From positions 1 to 64,000 of the forward strand of contig DATAOB010000002.1 in assembly GCA_036265935.1 (NCBI GenBank): a stretch of 64,000 nucleotides of DNA, written 5' to 3'. The stretch comes from JAFASC01 sp036265935 (GTDB lineage Bacteria > Pseudomonadota > Alphaproteobacteria > Rhizobiales > Beijerinckiaceae). Below the pieces are notes generated by a model. That model was given only the letters and a program-made list of their open reading frames with translations. It was not told where the DNA came from and did no database searches. Positions 53,277 through 62,484 of this stretch are shown here, piece after piece. The first letter of the stretch is position 1, and each line of letters opens with the position of its first letter. The position numbers were made by a program, and so were the translations under genes.

Positions 53277-53525
53277 TCACCTTCCAACAGCGTCGCGAAT
53301 GCATTTCTTAATTGATCGCGTTCGCATCATCCCAGATAAACTCTTCTCGTCAGCAGCCTCGTCGCAAGTTGCTTTGGCGTCCCTCTTGCAATTGTTCATA
53401 AAGCTCTTCAGAGATGGCCCGGAAAGCTTCTTGTCATCGGCCTGCGCCTTGCATGTTTCCGTCCGAGCCGCCTTAGCCGGAAACGTCGCTATGGCTAGAA
53501 CCGCAAGGATATAAATCCATCTCAT
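53277..53525 (-). CDS. PsiF repeat-containing small exported protein
   Basis: 82 residues with a signal peptide (WIYILAVLAIATFPAKAA). Two PsiF-type repeats follow: CKAQADDKKLSGPSLKSFMNNC and the related CDEAADEKSLSGMMRTRSIKKC. The PsiF name comes from a phosphate-starvation-inducible E. coli gene; function is unknown. AGAGG is 7-8 bp before the ATG. Its company (HdeA-like, PPK2) suggests stress or phosphate-related expression. Confidence 0.75.
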   Translation of the reverse strand: MRWIYILAVLAIATFPAKAARTETCKAQADDKKLSGPSLKSFMNNCKRDAKATCDEAADEKSLSGMMRTRSIKKCIRDAVGR

Positions 53526-53747
53526 TAGACTGCCTCTCGAAAGGGGCGGAACACGACCTGGATCCGTATCCCGCCTCGCCCCAAGGGGCCTGGCATTACC
53601 GAAACTTCTCCTGTTAGGCGAGCTTCTACAGCGGAAGCAGATACCCTTCTGTCTTCGCGCGTCCAGACGCGAAAGGCCCTGAATGTTTCGTTCGCAACCA
53701 CACCTGATATTTGTTATGAGAGTCTAATCTCGTCAGCGTACATCGTT

Positions 53748-54050
53748 CTACTGCTTCTTCCCACCAAGCACAGCCTTTGCCGCATCTATCACCGGAACAT
53801 CATGGTGCGACATACAAAAATCCTTCAGAGCGTTCGATCTACTCCTAAACCGGCTAACATCTATGATTGTATTGTTCTGCTGTGCATTGAAGAAGCCGCT
53901 CAGCCATATCGAAATGGTTCTGGCATCGGTGACTTCGTAGGTGATCAACTGCTTGCACGTGATCTTCGAGACATCAACCGTCATCTGCGCGTTCGCCGCT
54001 GACGTGCCGAAAAGAACCGCTGGAGCTAACACATAGAATCCGACCCGCAT
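53748..54050 (-). CDS. HdeA/HdeB-family periplasmic acid-stress protein
   Basis: 100 residues. Signal peptide (FYVLAPAVLFGTSAANAQ) then VDVSKITCKQLITYEVTD and SIWLSGFFNAQQNNTIID, with a second Cys in LKDFCMSHHD. The paired Cys spacing and the W-L-S-G-F/Y core match the HdeA/HdeB chaperone family common in rhizobia. GGAG is 7 bp upstream of the ATG. Acid-chaperone activity is inferred from the family. Confidence 0.8.
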   Translation of the reverse strand: MRVGFYVLAPAVLFGTSAANAQMTVDVSKITCKQLITYEVTDARTISIWLSGFFNAQQNNTIIDVSRFRSRSNALKDFCMSHHDVPVIDAAKAVLGGKKQ

Positions 54051-54111
54051 CTGATCACTCCATCTGGTCCGACGCCGAACGCAGGATAGGCACGACAGCC
54101 GGCCTCCCTTT

Positions 54112-54600
54112 TTAGGTCCAGCTCAGTGTTATGCCGATATCGCCAGGTACGCCGCCGGGAAAGTCGACCACCTGGTATCGCAGCTTGTATCCTCGGGGGC
54201 GCAGGTGATCGTACCAGAGCTGATACATTTCCCTCGGCAACCCGGTCAGTGTCTTTTCCCAGCCGGGTTCCTGCTGGTTGATGGCTCGACCGAAATCCGT
54301 ACAAAGCTCCTTCGGGAAACGATGGACCTGCACTTCGGTCAACCCGTTCTTCACGGCGCGGTTGATAACCGCGGCGGCACGTTTCTTCTTCTCCTCCTCC
54401 GATAATCCGGAGGGCTTGCTGAGCTGATCGAGAAGTGCCTTCTTCTCCGTCTCCTCTACCTTTTTCTTGCGCAGATAATCGGCAGCTTTCTTTGCTTCTA
54501 TCTCGGCGACTTGCCTCATCACGTCGTTTGCAGACGGCAGAATATCGTCCGAGGCGCCGGGAACGGCACTCTCGCCCCTAGCAGCAGCGCTCTTGACCAT
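54112..54600 (-). CDS. Hypothetical protein, 162 residues
   Basis: Not recognised. The N-terminal third is polar and then forms a charged, probably coiled-coil helix (AEIEAKKAADYLRKKKVEE). The C-terminal half (~residues 85-162) is globular-looking and aromatic-rich (REMYQLWYDHLRPRGYKLRYQVVDFPGG). There is no signal peptide or membrane segment. GGGAGG lies 6 bp before the ATG, and a 12-bp palindrome lies 30 bp upstream. Probably a cytoplasmic protein expressed on its own. Confidence 0.7.
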   Translation of the reverse strand: MVKSAAARGESAVPGASDDILPSANDVMRQVAEIEAKKAADYLRKKKVEETEKKALLDQLSKPSGLSEEEKKKRAAAVINRAVKNGLTEVQVHRFPKELCTDFGRAINQQEPGWEKTLTGLPREMYQLWYDHLRPRGYKLRYQVVDFPGGVPGDIGITLSWT

Positions 54601-54629
54601 TACAGCCTCCCTAGCCTTCCGCTATCGAT

Positions 54630-54641
54630 TGCACATGTGCA
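54630..54641. promoter_or_regulatory. 12-bp palindrome upstream of hypothetical gene
   Basis: TGCACATGTGCA is a perfect dyad, with imperfect CGA/TCG flanks extending it. It sits 30-41 bp upstream of the start of the 162-residue hypothetical gene, a position suited to an operator. No binding factor can be named. Confidence 0.3.
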
Positions 54642-54761
54642 TCGAGTTTTATACCGGTGCGCGGACCTGCCAAGGCGAATCTTCGACGGGCAGCGTTTCT
54701 GAATCTCTTCGTTTTCCACGGTTTATGAGCTCCCTTCCTGGCGCATATCCGCAACAGCACT

Positions 54762-55568
54762 TCAGTATACCTCCTGCACGCGCTTTACCGTCCGAAGCAT
54801 GTGGAGATCGTCGTATGCGCCCTTCTCGGAGCGTTTCGGCAGTTGCACCTTCTTTTTTGATATTCTTTCGAACGGTATGGCTTTCAAAATATGAGAAATG
54901 CAGTTAAGGCGCGCACGCCGCTTGTCATCGGAATGTAAGATGTACCATGGCGCGTGTGGACTATTCGTGCGCGCCAGCATCGCATCTCGAGCCTTGGAAT
55001 AGTCGTACCAGCGGCGATACGACTCAAGATCCATTGGGCTGAGCTTCCATTGCCGCAAGGGCTCGTCGATTCTTGCGTGGAACCTGCGCTCCTGTTCTTC
55101 CATACCGACCTCAAGCCAAAACTTGATCAGAATCATCCCACTGTTTACGAGATGCCTCTCGATTTCAGGGCACAGCTCGAGAAACCGTTCGTACTGGTCG
55201 TCGGTACAAAAGCCCATGACATGCTCTACCCCCGCCCGGTTGTACCAGCTGCGATCGAAAATGATCACCTCGCCGGCCGCAGGGAATTGGTTGATGTAAC
55301 GCTGCATGTACATCTGGGTCTTTTCGCGATCGGACGGCGCCGGGAGGGCAACGACGCGGAAGACGCGGGGACTTAGCCGCTCGGTAATGGCCTTGATCGT
55401 ACCGCCTTTGCCGGCCGCATCGCGCCCTTCGAACAAGATGATGACGCGCGCTCCCGTCGATTTCACCCAGTCCTGCAAATAGCATAATTGAACCTGGAGC
55501 TTTCGCAGCTCCGACAGGTAATCCTTTCGCTTCAGCTTGCCGGAATGTTCAAGGACCTCATCTTCCAT
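54762..55568 (-). CDS. ppk2: Polyphosphate kinase 2
   Basis: 268-residue PPK2-family kinase, which uses polyphosphate to phosphorylate nucleoside diphosphates (class I) such as GDP or ADP. Walker A is FEGRDAAGKGGTIK (about residues 46-59) and Walker B is EVIIFDRSWYNRAGVE. The lid region has conserved WKLSPMDLESYRRWYDYSKARD, and the APWYILHSDDKRRARLN segment is typical. Length and motifs fit class I PPK2. Confidence 0.93.
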   Translation of the reverse strand: MEDEVLEHSGKLKRKDYLSELRKLQVQLCYLQDWVKSTGARVIILFEGRDAAGKGGTIKAITERLSPRVFRVVALPAPSDREKTQMYMQRYINQFPAAGEVIIFDRSWYNRAGVEHVMGFCTDDQYERFLELCPEIERHLVNSGMILIKFWLEVGMEEQERRFHARIDEPLRQWKLSPMDLESYRRWYDYSKARDAMLARTNSPHAPWYILHSDDKRRARLNCISHILKAIPFERISKKKVQLPKRSEKGAYDDLHMLRTVKRVQEVY

Positions 55569-55785
55569 CGTAACAGGCTCCGAGCCTCCGCTGACCTTCG
55601 GCTCCGCCCGTCACCGGCACAGCCATGAGAACGGCTTCATAACGAAACCAGCCTAACGTCGAGAGCACCGGCACGCCAAGAATCATGTCGGCACTTTATG
55701 TGCGGCTTCGTCCACCAGGCCTACTGCCAGCGTAATAGGACCTGAACTGCTTTCAGAAACCTGTCAACGCCGGCAGTCGCGTTCA

Positions 55786-55968
55786 TTACCAGCGACGGTA
55801 ATGACGCCGCACGGTTCGGCGCGTGACACGTCGCCAATGGCCATAGGCAGCATCGACGATTTGACCCTCGCTAATCACCGGCGCGGCCGGCATAGGAACG
55901 ACCGGCATCGCCAGCGTTGGCTCTACAAGCAGAGCTACCGCAACGAACGCATAAGCAAATTTTCGCAT
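55786..55968 (-). CDS. Small exported protein with basic tail
   Basis: 60 residues from the ATG at 55968, with GGGAGG 6 bp upstream. Signal peptide (KFAYAFVAVALLVEPTLA), then a short Pro/Val/Ala stretch, and a C-terminal cluster of Arg, His, Tyr and Trp (WRRVTRRTVRRHYRRW). Such tiny exported basic proteins are frequent in Bradyrhizobium relatives; function unknown. Confidence 0.6.
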   Translation of the reverse strand: MRKFAYAFVAVALLVEPTLAMPVVPMPAAPVISEGQIVDAAYGHWRRVTRRTVRRHYRRW

Positions 55969-56184
55969 GGCGAACCTCCCAGGAACCCATCTGCCGCTGT
56001 GTGCGGCAGGCGCACTCTGAGCGCGTATTATCGAGAAGACAAGCTTTTTTGCGGGGGTCATGCCCGCCGCATTCTTTAACTTGAACAGGATTAGCGAACG
56101 TGCTCTTTTTTGCTTGAGATCATAGCGGCGGCCCATAGCCCCCTACGGTATGAGCTGGTGACCGCCGCAGATTTGGGGGGTGCG

Positions 56185-57291
56185 ATGCGTGTCGCATTTT
56201 ACGCAATCACAATCCTGTGTGGGTTGGGCTCCGCTGCGGCAGCCCAGCAGCAAGCGCCCGCGGCGGCGCCAGTCGGCGTCATTACCGCGCAACGAAAGCC
56301 GATTGCAAAGACGCTCGATTTTGTTGGCCGTGTCGAAGCGATAGAGCGTGTCGAGATCAGAGCCCGGATCACCGGATATCTGGAATCGATTAATTTTCGG
56401 GAGGGCGATCTCGTGCGGCAAGGTGCGCCCCTTTACGTCATCGAGAAAGGGCTTTTCGAAGCAGATGTACAGCGTGCACAGGGGGCGTTGGAGAGAAGCA
56501 AAGCGTCGAAGCTGCTGAGCCAGGTCCAGCTGCAACGCGCCGAAGAGCTCCTGGCACGCAATGCAGGAACGCAAGTCACACGGGATCAAGCGCTCGCCGC
56601 AGATCAGCAGGCCGAGGCCGCCATTCTCACCGATGAAGCGAATCTTCAAACGGCGAAAATCAACCTAAGCTACACCGATATTACCTCTCCGATCACCGGC
56701 AAGATCAGCCGCACCGCCGTGACCAAAGGCAATGTGGTAACTCCGCAAACGCCGCCGCTGACCACGATCGTTAGTCAGGATCCGATGTACGTCGCGTTTC
56801 CGGTCAGCCAGCGAGAGTTTCTGCGGGCGCAGAAAGGCGTTAAGGCCAGCGACCTAAAAAGCATCAAGGCACAGCTGCGCTTTGGCGACGATTCCGTATA
56901 CAAATATCGGGGCACGATCAATTTCGTCGACGTCAGCGTCGATCGGGCAACGGACACGGTGCTGGTACGTGCGACATTTCCTAATACCGAGTCTGGGCTG
57001 ATCGATGGTCAGCTCGTACGCGTCGGACTGGAAAGCGACAAGCCCGAGGACAAGATCGTCATCCCGCAGGCCGCCTTGATCGCCGATCAGGAAGGCGTGT
57101 ACGTGTTCGTCGCGGACGACGGTAAGGCTGTCATCAGGCGCGTGACGCCCGCGGGCGAGAGTGGGACGGGCGTCGTCATCGACCAGGGTCTCTCCGGCGG
57201 CGAGCTCGTCATCGTCGAGGGACTTCAGAGCCTGCGCGCGGGGATGCCCGTGCGCGCAAGCCCTGTCGCGCAGGCGATCGACCGGAGCTGA
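56185..57291 (+). CDS. RND efflux periplasmic adaptor (membrane fusion protein)
   Basis: 368 residues. Signal peptide at the N-terminus, then the biotinyl-lipoyl-like motif VEIRARITGYLESINFREGDLV, a coiled-coil hairpin (~residues 95-160) and the beta-barrel LSYTDITSPITGKISRTAV. The start is the ATG at 56185 after GGGGGGTGCG. It links the inner-membrane pump to an outer-membrane channel. The pump gene follows after 4 bp; no outer-membrane factor gene is nearby. Confidence 0.93.
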   Translation: MRVAFYAITILCGLGSAAAAQQQAPAAAPVGVITAQRKPIAKTLDFVGRVEAIERVEIRARITGYLESINFREGDLVRQGAPLYVIEKGLFEADVQRAQGALERSKASKLLSQVQLQRAEELLARNAGTQVTRDQALAADQQAEAAILTDEANLQTAKINLSYTDITSPITGKISRTAVTKGNVVTPQTPPLTTIVSQDPMYVAFPVSQREFLRAQKGVKASDLKSIKAQLRFGDDSVYKYRGTINFVDVSVDRATDTVLVRATFPNTESGLIDGQLVRVGLESDKPEDKIVIPQAALIADQEGVYVFVADDGKAVIRRVTPAGESGTGVVIDQGLSGGELVIVEGLQSLRAGMPVRASPVAQAIDRS

Positions 57292-57295
57292 TCCC

Positions 57296-60200
57296 ATGCT
57301 GTCTGCGATCTTCGTCGATCGGCCGCGGCTCGCAATCGTCATCGCGGTGATCACGACGATCGCCGGCGCGCTCGCCTTCATCGCGATGCCCGTCGCGCAA
57401 TATCCCGATATCGTTCCGCCGCAGGTGTCGGTCACGACCATGTATCCCGGCGCGAACTCGGCGGTCGTCGACGCGACGGTTGCGCAACCGATCGAAGCGC
57501 AAGTTGTCGGCGTCGACAAGCTCATCTACATGAAAAGCACGAGCGGCGACGATGGCAGCTATACGCTGACCGCATCGTTCGAGCTTGGAACAAATCCCGA
57601 CATCAACACCGTCAACGTCAATAACCGGGTGCAAACGGCATTGTCGCTGTTGCCGCCAGAGGTCCAGCGGCAAGGCATCAACGTCAAGAAAAAGTCGACG
57701 GCGATCTTGGCCTTCGTGACACTGTATTCGCCGAAGCATAGCCGCGATCCTCTGTTCCTATCGAATTACGTCACGATCAATCTTCTCGACCAGATCAAGA
57801 GCACGCCGGGCGTCGGCGATGCTTTTCTCTTCGCGGCGCAGGACTATTCGATGCGCGCGTGGGTGAAGACCGACCTGCTTACCGGCCTCAATCTCACGAC
57901 CGGCGACATCATCAAGGCCATCGAATCGCAGAACATCCAGGCGGCGGTCGGGCGGGTCGGCGCACGGCCGATCTCGAGCGATCAACAGCTGCAACTCAAC
58001 ATTCAGACCAAAGGTCGTTTAAGCTCCGCGGAAGAGTTCCAGAACATCATCATCCGCACCAATCCCGACGGCTCGGTTCTACGTCTACGCGATGTCGCGC
58101 GCGTCGAGCTCGGCGCCTCCAATCTCGACCGAGATACCCGCTATAATGGCGAGGATGCGGCGGCGGTCGTGGTCTACCAGTCGCCGGGCGGCAATGCTTT
58201 ATCGACCGTCAAGGACATTCGCGCGAGGTTGTCGGAGCTGGAGAAACGCTTTCCGGAAGATCTCGCCTGGAAGATTACCTACGATCCAACAATTTTCGTG
58301 ACCGACACAATGCATGAGGTGCAAAAGACGCTGATTGAAGCGTTCGTCCTGGTCGTGATCGTTGTTTTCCTGTTTCTCGGCAGCCTGCGCGCAACCCTGA
58401 TCCCAACCCTGGCAGTTCCGGTTAGCCTGATCGGCACTTTCATCGCGCTCAAGGCTGTAGGCTATTCCGCAAATACCGTTTCGCTGCTAGCCATCGTGCT
58501 GGCGATCGGGATTGTCGTCGACGACGCTATCGTCGTCGTCGAAGCCGTGGAAAAGGTCATGGAAGACCACCCCGAACTGTCTCCGGGGGAGGCGACCAAA
58601 ATCGCCATGGGGCAAATCACCGCGCCGGTCATCGCCATTACCTTTGTTCTGCTGTCGGTCTTCGTGCCCGTTGCCTTCATTCCCGGCATATCGGGGGAGT
58701 TGTTCCGGCAATTTGCCATCACCGTCGCCGTTGCAATGCTGCTTTCGGCGGTCAACGCATTGACGCTTTCACCGGCGCTCTGCGGAGTGATGCTGAAAGC
58801 CCATCATGGGCCACGGCGTGGCATCATGGGCTACGTCATGCGCTCGATCGATTGGGTACGCGATCGATATGGCGCGGTCGTTGCGCGCCTTGTGAGGTTC
58901 TCGGTCATCGGGATCGCAATGGTTGCCGTCGCCGCTTTCGGAGTCGTTGGCCTCGCCAAGGTCACGCCGACGGGCTTCCTTCCCGAGGACGATCAAGGTG
59001 CAATTTTCGTTATCGTTCAGCTGCCTGGTGGCTCATCGATCGGGCGCACGTCGGACGTGATGCGCCAAGCGGAAAGGATCGTGAAGGAGGATCCCGCGGT
59101 AGCCGAGTATACGTCGATCGTGGGACTGAACTTTATCGATAATTACTCACAACCCAATGCCGGCTTCATGGTCGTCACATTCAAGCCCTTCGAAAAACGT
59201 AAAGAGGATTCGCTTGGCGCCAAAGAGGTGATTACTCGTCTCAGAGGGAAATTTCGAGAAATTCAGGGAGGCACGGTCATACCGCTCGCACCGCCACCCA
59301 TTGTCGGGCTCGGCACCGGCGGTGGATTTACCTATGTCCTGCAGGACCTGCGCGGCGCCGATCCCAAGGAGCTGGCGCAAGTCCAGCGCGGGCTCGTCGT
59401 GGCGGCAAATCAAGATACGAAACTGCGGGGCGTATTCAGCACGTTCTCGGCGACAAATCCGTCCATCTATCTCGATATCGATCGCGACAAGGCGCAAATT
59501 CTCGGCGTCCAATTGAAGGACGTCTTCCAGGCGCTGCAAGCGTCGCTCGGCGGATATTTCATCAACAACCTGAACCTCTTCGGTCGGACGTGGCAGGTCC
59601 AGGTTCAGGCGGAGGCTGCCGATCGCTCCAGCATCGACGACATTTATAGAATCAACGTCCGCAACACCGAAGGGAAAATGATTCCGTTGCGGAGCTTGGC
59701 CGAGACACGCGTTGTCGTCGGTCCGCCCGCGCTCATCCGCTACAACAATCGGCGCGCGGTCACGATTCAAGGTGGTCCAGCTCCCGGCGTGTCCTCCGGA
59801 CAAGCGCTGCAAGCGATGGAACAGGTCGCGGCAAAGACGCTGCCGCCGGGCTATGCCGGCGAGTGGACGGACACCGCGTTCCAAGAAAAGCGGGCCGAGG
59901 GAAAGACAGCCATCATTCTCGGCTTCGCCGTCCTGTTCGCATATCTTTTCCTGACGGGTCTCTACGAAAGCTGGACGATCCCCGTTCCAGTCCTCCTGTC
60001 AGTCACGGTCGGTATTCTTGGCTCTTTCGCGGCAATCGTTTTCAGCGGACTGACGCTCGATCTTTATGGTCAGATCGGGATGGTCGTGCTGATCGGCCTT
60101 GCCGCCAAGAACGGCATTCTGATCGTCGAATTCTCGAAGGAAATGCGTGAACGCGGCATCCCGCTGCGCGAAGCCGGCATCGAGGGCGCGCGCCTGCGGT

Positions 60201-60490
60201 TCCGGCCCGTCATGATGACCTCGTTCGCGTTCATCCTCGGCCTCTATCCGCTGGTAGTTGCAAACGGCGCCTCCGAACTCGCGCGGCGTGGGGTCGGCAC
60301 ACCGGTGTTCGGGGGCATGATCCTGGCGTCCTTCGTCGGGATTTTCGCAATACCGCCGCTCTACGTGATGTTCCAAGGTATTCGCGAGCGGTTGCGGCCA
60401 GGCGCACGGCCCAAAGAACCCGCGCATGGCACGGACGTGAGCACGCCAGCAGGAGAAATCCATGCTTCTGCGCCGGCCGCGGCGGAATGA
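57296..60490 (+). CDS. RND multidrug efflux transporter, HAE1 family
   Basis: 1064 residues, usual for AcrB/MexB-type pumps. Begins SAIFVDRPRLAIVIAVITTIAGALAF and has the porter-domain PVAQYPDIVPPQVSVTTMYPGA. The proton-relay pair D409-D410 is in TM4 (GIVVDDAIVVVE), and the C-terminal half repeats the fold (AAKNGILIVEFSKEM). Forms a tripartite drug or solvent exporter with the adaptor upstream. No regulator gene is adjacent. Confidence 0.95.
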   Translation: MLSAIFVDRPRLAIVIAVITTIAGALAFIAMPVAQYPDIVPPQVSVTTMYPGANSAVVDATVAQPIEAQVVGVDKLIYMKSTSGDDGSYTLTASFELGTNPDINTVNVNNRVQTALSLLPPEVQRQGINVKKKSTAILAFVTLYSPKHSRDPLFLSNYVTINLLDQIKSTPGVGDAFLFAAQDYSMRAWVKTDLLTGLNLTTGDIIKAIESQNIQAAVGRVGARPISSDQQLQLNIQTKGRLSSAEEFQNIIIRTNPDGSVLRLRDVARVELGASNLDRDTRYNGEDAAAVVVYQSPGGNALSTVKDIRARLSELEKRFPEDLAWKITYDPTIFVTDTMHEVQKTLIEAFVLVVIVVFLFLGSLRATLIPTLAVPVSLIGTFIALKAVGYSANTVSLLAIVLAIGIVVDDAIVVVEAVEKVMEDHPELSPGEATKIAMGQITAPVIAITFVLLSVFVPVAFIPGISGELFRQFAITVAVAMLLSAVNALTLSPALCGVMLKAHHGPRRGIMGYVMRSIDWVRDRYGAVVARLVRFSVIGIAMVAVAAFGVVGLAKVTPTGFLPEDDQGAIFVIVQLPGGSSIGRTSDVMRQAERIVKEDPAVAEYTSIVGLNFIDNYSQPNAGFMVVTFKPFEKRKEDSLGAKEVITRLRGKFREIQGGTVIPLAPPPIVGLGTGGGFTYVLQDLRGADPKELAQVQRGLVVAANQDTKLRGVFSTFSATNPSIYLDIDRDKAQILGVQLKDVFQALQASLGGYFINNLNLFGRTWQVQVQAEAADRSSIDDIYRINVRNTEGKMIPLRSLAETRVVVGPPALIRYNNRRAVTIQGGPAPGVSSGQALQAMEQVAAKTLPPGYAGEWTDTAFQEKRAEGKTAIILGFAVLFAYLFLTGLYESWTIPVPVLLSVTVGILGSFAAIVFSGLTLDLYGQIGMVVLIGLAAKNGILIVEFSKEMRERGIPLREAGIEGARLRFRPVMMTSFAFILGLYPLVVANGASELARRGVGTPVFGGMILASFVGIFAIPPLYVMFQGIRERLRPGARPKEPAHGTDVSTPAGEIHASAPAAAE

Positions 60491-60525
60491 AGACGATGGA
60501 GCCGGCCTTCGCACGCGCAGGAGAG

Positions 60526-61857
60526 CTATGCGACCCCGCCATGGTCCACTGAACTGGGCGCCTTCTGCGAGCCTGTGAGTTGATTGTAGCGATCACGCAA
60601 CAGGCGATCCAAGTGAGCCACCGCAATCGCAATAGCACCCATGTTCTGTTCGCTTCCCCTGCCCTCGACCGCGTCCATCGATACCCGTTCAACGGCCGCA
60701 TTGATTCGGCTGCGGATTGAATCGAGCTCCTCGGCCGAACCGGCGTTATCGATGGCCTGAATGACCTCAGGAACCTTTGCCAGAAGCGGCGGCTCCCGCA
60801 TTATCCTCGATATTCCGAGGAAGCGCAGAACCGCCATCGCGACCGAGGCGAGCGCGCCGAAAATAATCGGTCCGATGTAGACCCAGTCGCCGTATTTTTC
60901 GACGAAGGTCTGCTCCTCACCGTCGTAATAGACCTTCGCTCCTGGATGCACCGGAATGGCTGCATCCTTGTCCGTACTCGCCGCCTTCACGAAAGAAGCC
61001 AAAGCGGACTCCGCCACCATCTTCTGGCGGTCTTCGAAAAGCGAACGGGTCAATTGTGTGATCTGTTCCGCCGGTACATTGCGGTCGGCGATGAGGTCCG
61101 TCGCCACTTCCAGCGTGGTGACGTCCTCGGGTGGAAGCAGCGGCGAGCCGCCGAATTGGCCGGAGCTGATCTCGCCCTCCTCATAAGCGGGTGCGGAGGC
61201 AGCAATAGCCTCAGCTTCCTCGATGGGAATGAAACGAAACGACATGCCGCTTGCTTTTCGGACGGCGTGCCAGGCATCCGCGACCTTGCTGCTTCGCACG
61301 ATGGGTACGACAAACAGCAGCGCGCTGACCTTCTGATCGCGAAGGGCTGCTGCGACGCCGCCGGCCGATTGCTGCACGTCAACGGTTTGCAGGCTAGTGC
61401 GATATTGCCGCCGCAGAGTGTCGAGGAGGGCGCTATTGGCCTCCGGCGGGCCGATGATCCCGATCGATCGCCCGTTCAAGTCGGTAAACTCCATCGCGCC
61501 GGATCGGGTGGTCGCGAGAATGACCACAGGATCGCTGTGGAGTCTGGCAACTGCTCTCGCAGAATCGCCGACCTTGATGTCGGTTCTTGTGATCGCAAGC
61601 TGAACTTCCCCGCGTGTAAGCTTTGTGATGGACTCAATCGGCCCGCCGGTGTGAACAATGGAAAGGCGCACCGGCGATTTGTCGGCGGCCAGGAGCCGGG
61701 AGAAAGCTTCGGCCAATTGCGCATCGTCAAAGCCGGGCGGGCCGACCGCCAGAGACAACATGGCGGGCCGGGTCGCCCACCGCCACGACCAACCGGTCAG
61801 CGCCGCGCAAACGCAAATGGCTGCCCCGACTATTGCCCATCGCCAGAATCGGGTCAT
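60526..61857 (-). CDS. TAXI-family TRAP solute-binding protein with C-terminal anchor
   Basis: 443 residues. The TAXI-type receptor domain covers about residues 30-320 (LSLAVGPPGFDDAQLAEAF, LTRGEVQLAITRTD). A C-terminal hydrophobic segment (GDWVYIGPIIFGALASVAMAVLRFLGI) and ~90 helical residues follow. An N-terminal hydrophobic stretch is either a signal or a second anchor. TRAP permease genes are absent, so it may serve as a membrane-held sensor or work with a distant permease. Confidence 0.85.
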   Translation of the reverse strand: MTRFWRWAIVGAAICVCAALTGWSWRWATRPAMLSLAVGPPGFDDAQLAEAFSRLLAADKSPVRLSIVHTGGPIESITKLTRGEVQLAITRTDIKVGDSARAVARLHSDPVVILATTRSGAMEFTDLNGRSIGIIGPPEANSALLDTLRRQYRTSLQTVDVQQSAGGVAAALRDQKVSALLFVVPIVRSSKVADAWHAVRKASGMSFRFIPIEEAEAIAASAPAYEEGEISSGQFGGSPLLPPEDVTTLEVATDLIADRNVPAEQITQLTRSLFEDRQKMVAESALASFVKAASTDKDAAIPVHPGAKVYYDGEEQTFVEKYGDWVYIGPIIFGALASVAMAVLRFLGISRIMREPPLLAKVPEVIQAIDNAGSAEELDSIRSRINAAVERVSMDAVEGRGSEQNMGAIAIAVAHLDRLLRDRYNQLTGSQKAPSSVDHGGVA

Positions 61858-61930
61858 GCCCTCAAGCCTGTATTACCGGCCTCGAAACGATAACCGAGTT
61901 TCGGTTGCCCGTCTCGCCGCATCGAGCACG

Positions 61931-62452
61931 TCAGGACAGCTGCATAATGATATGGACCACGCGCGGCTCGCGCTTCGTGGTAACCTGCAACCCACTTTGA
62001 TAAAACACCTTCAACATGGCGGCATTCTCCGGCAAGACCTCGGCGATTAATTGCTTGAGACCAGCCTGCCGAGCAACAATGATAAGGTGATGCAGCAGCG
62101 CCGCGCCGATTCCTTGGCCCTGATATTGATCGGCGACCACGAAAGCGACTTCTGCCTTCGAAGTCCCTGATACGACGTAACGGGCGCCTCCGGCGATGAC
62201 GGGCTGCCCGTCTTCTTCGAGAATCGCAACTAAGGCGACATGTGCGATGAAATCGACGTCTAGGTAATGCTCAATTTCCTGCTCGCTGAAATGGCGCTTT
62301 GCGCCGAAAAACCGGCGATACAGGGAGGCATCGCTGGTCCGCTCGACCGCCGCCATGAAGTTGGCCCGATCGTCGGCTCGAAGCGCCCGGATTTGTGTGT
62401 TTCGTCCATTGCGCAGCGGCGCGATCGCGGAATATCTGGCTGGATCGGCCAC
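61931..62452 (-). CDS. GNAT-family N-acetyltransferase
   Basis: 173 residues from a GTG at 62452 with GGAGGAG 7 bp upstream. The acetyl-CoA loop is in VADQYQGQGIGAALLHHLIIVAR; EVLPENAAMLKVFYQSG is the typical motif B region. It resembles the acetyltransferase domain found alone or fused in protein-acetyltransferase Pat-like proteins. The substrate is not deducible. It lies close to the SulP gene on the same strand. Confidence 0.85.
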   Translation of the reverse strand: MADPARYSAIAPLRNGRNTQIRALRADDRANFMAAVERTSDASLYRRFFGAKRHFSEQEIEHYLDVDFIAHVALVAILEEDGQPVIAGGARYVVSGTSKAEVAFVVADQYQGQGIGAALLHHLIIVARQAGLKQLIAEVLPENAAMLKVFYQSGLQVTTKREPRVVHIIMQLS

Positions 62453-62484
62453 GGATCAACTCCTCCATCGCGGCGCCGAGGTGG

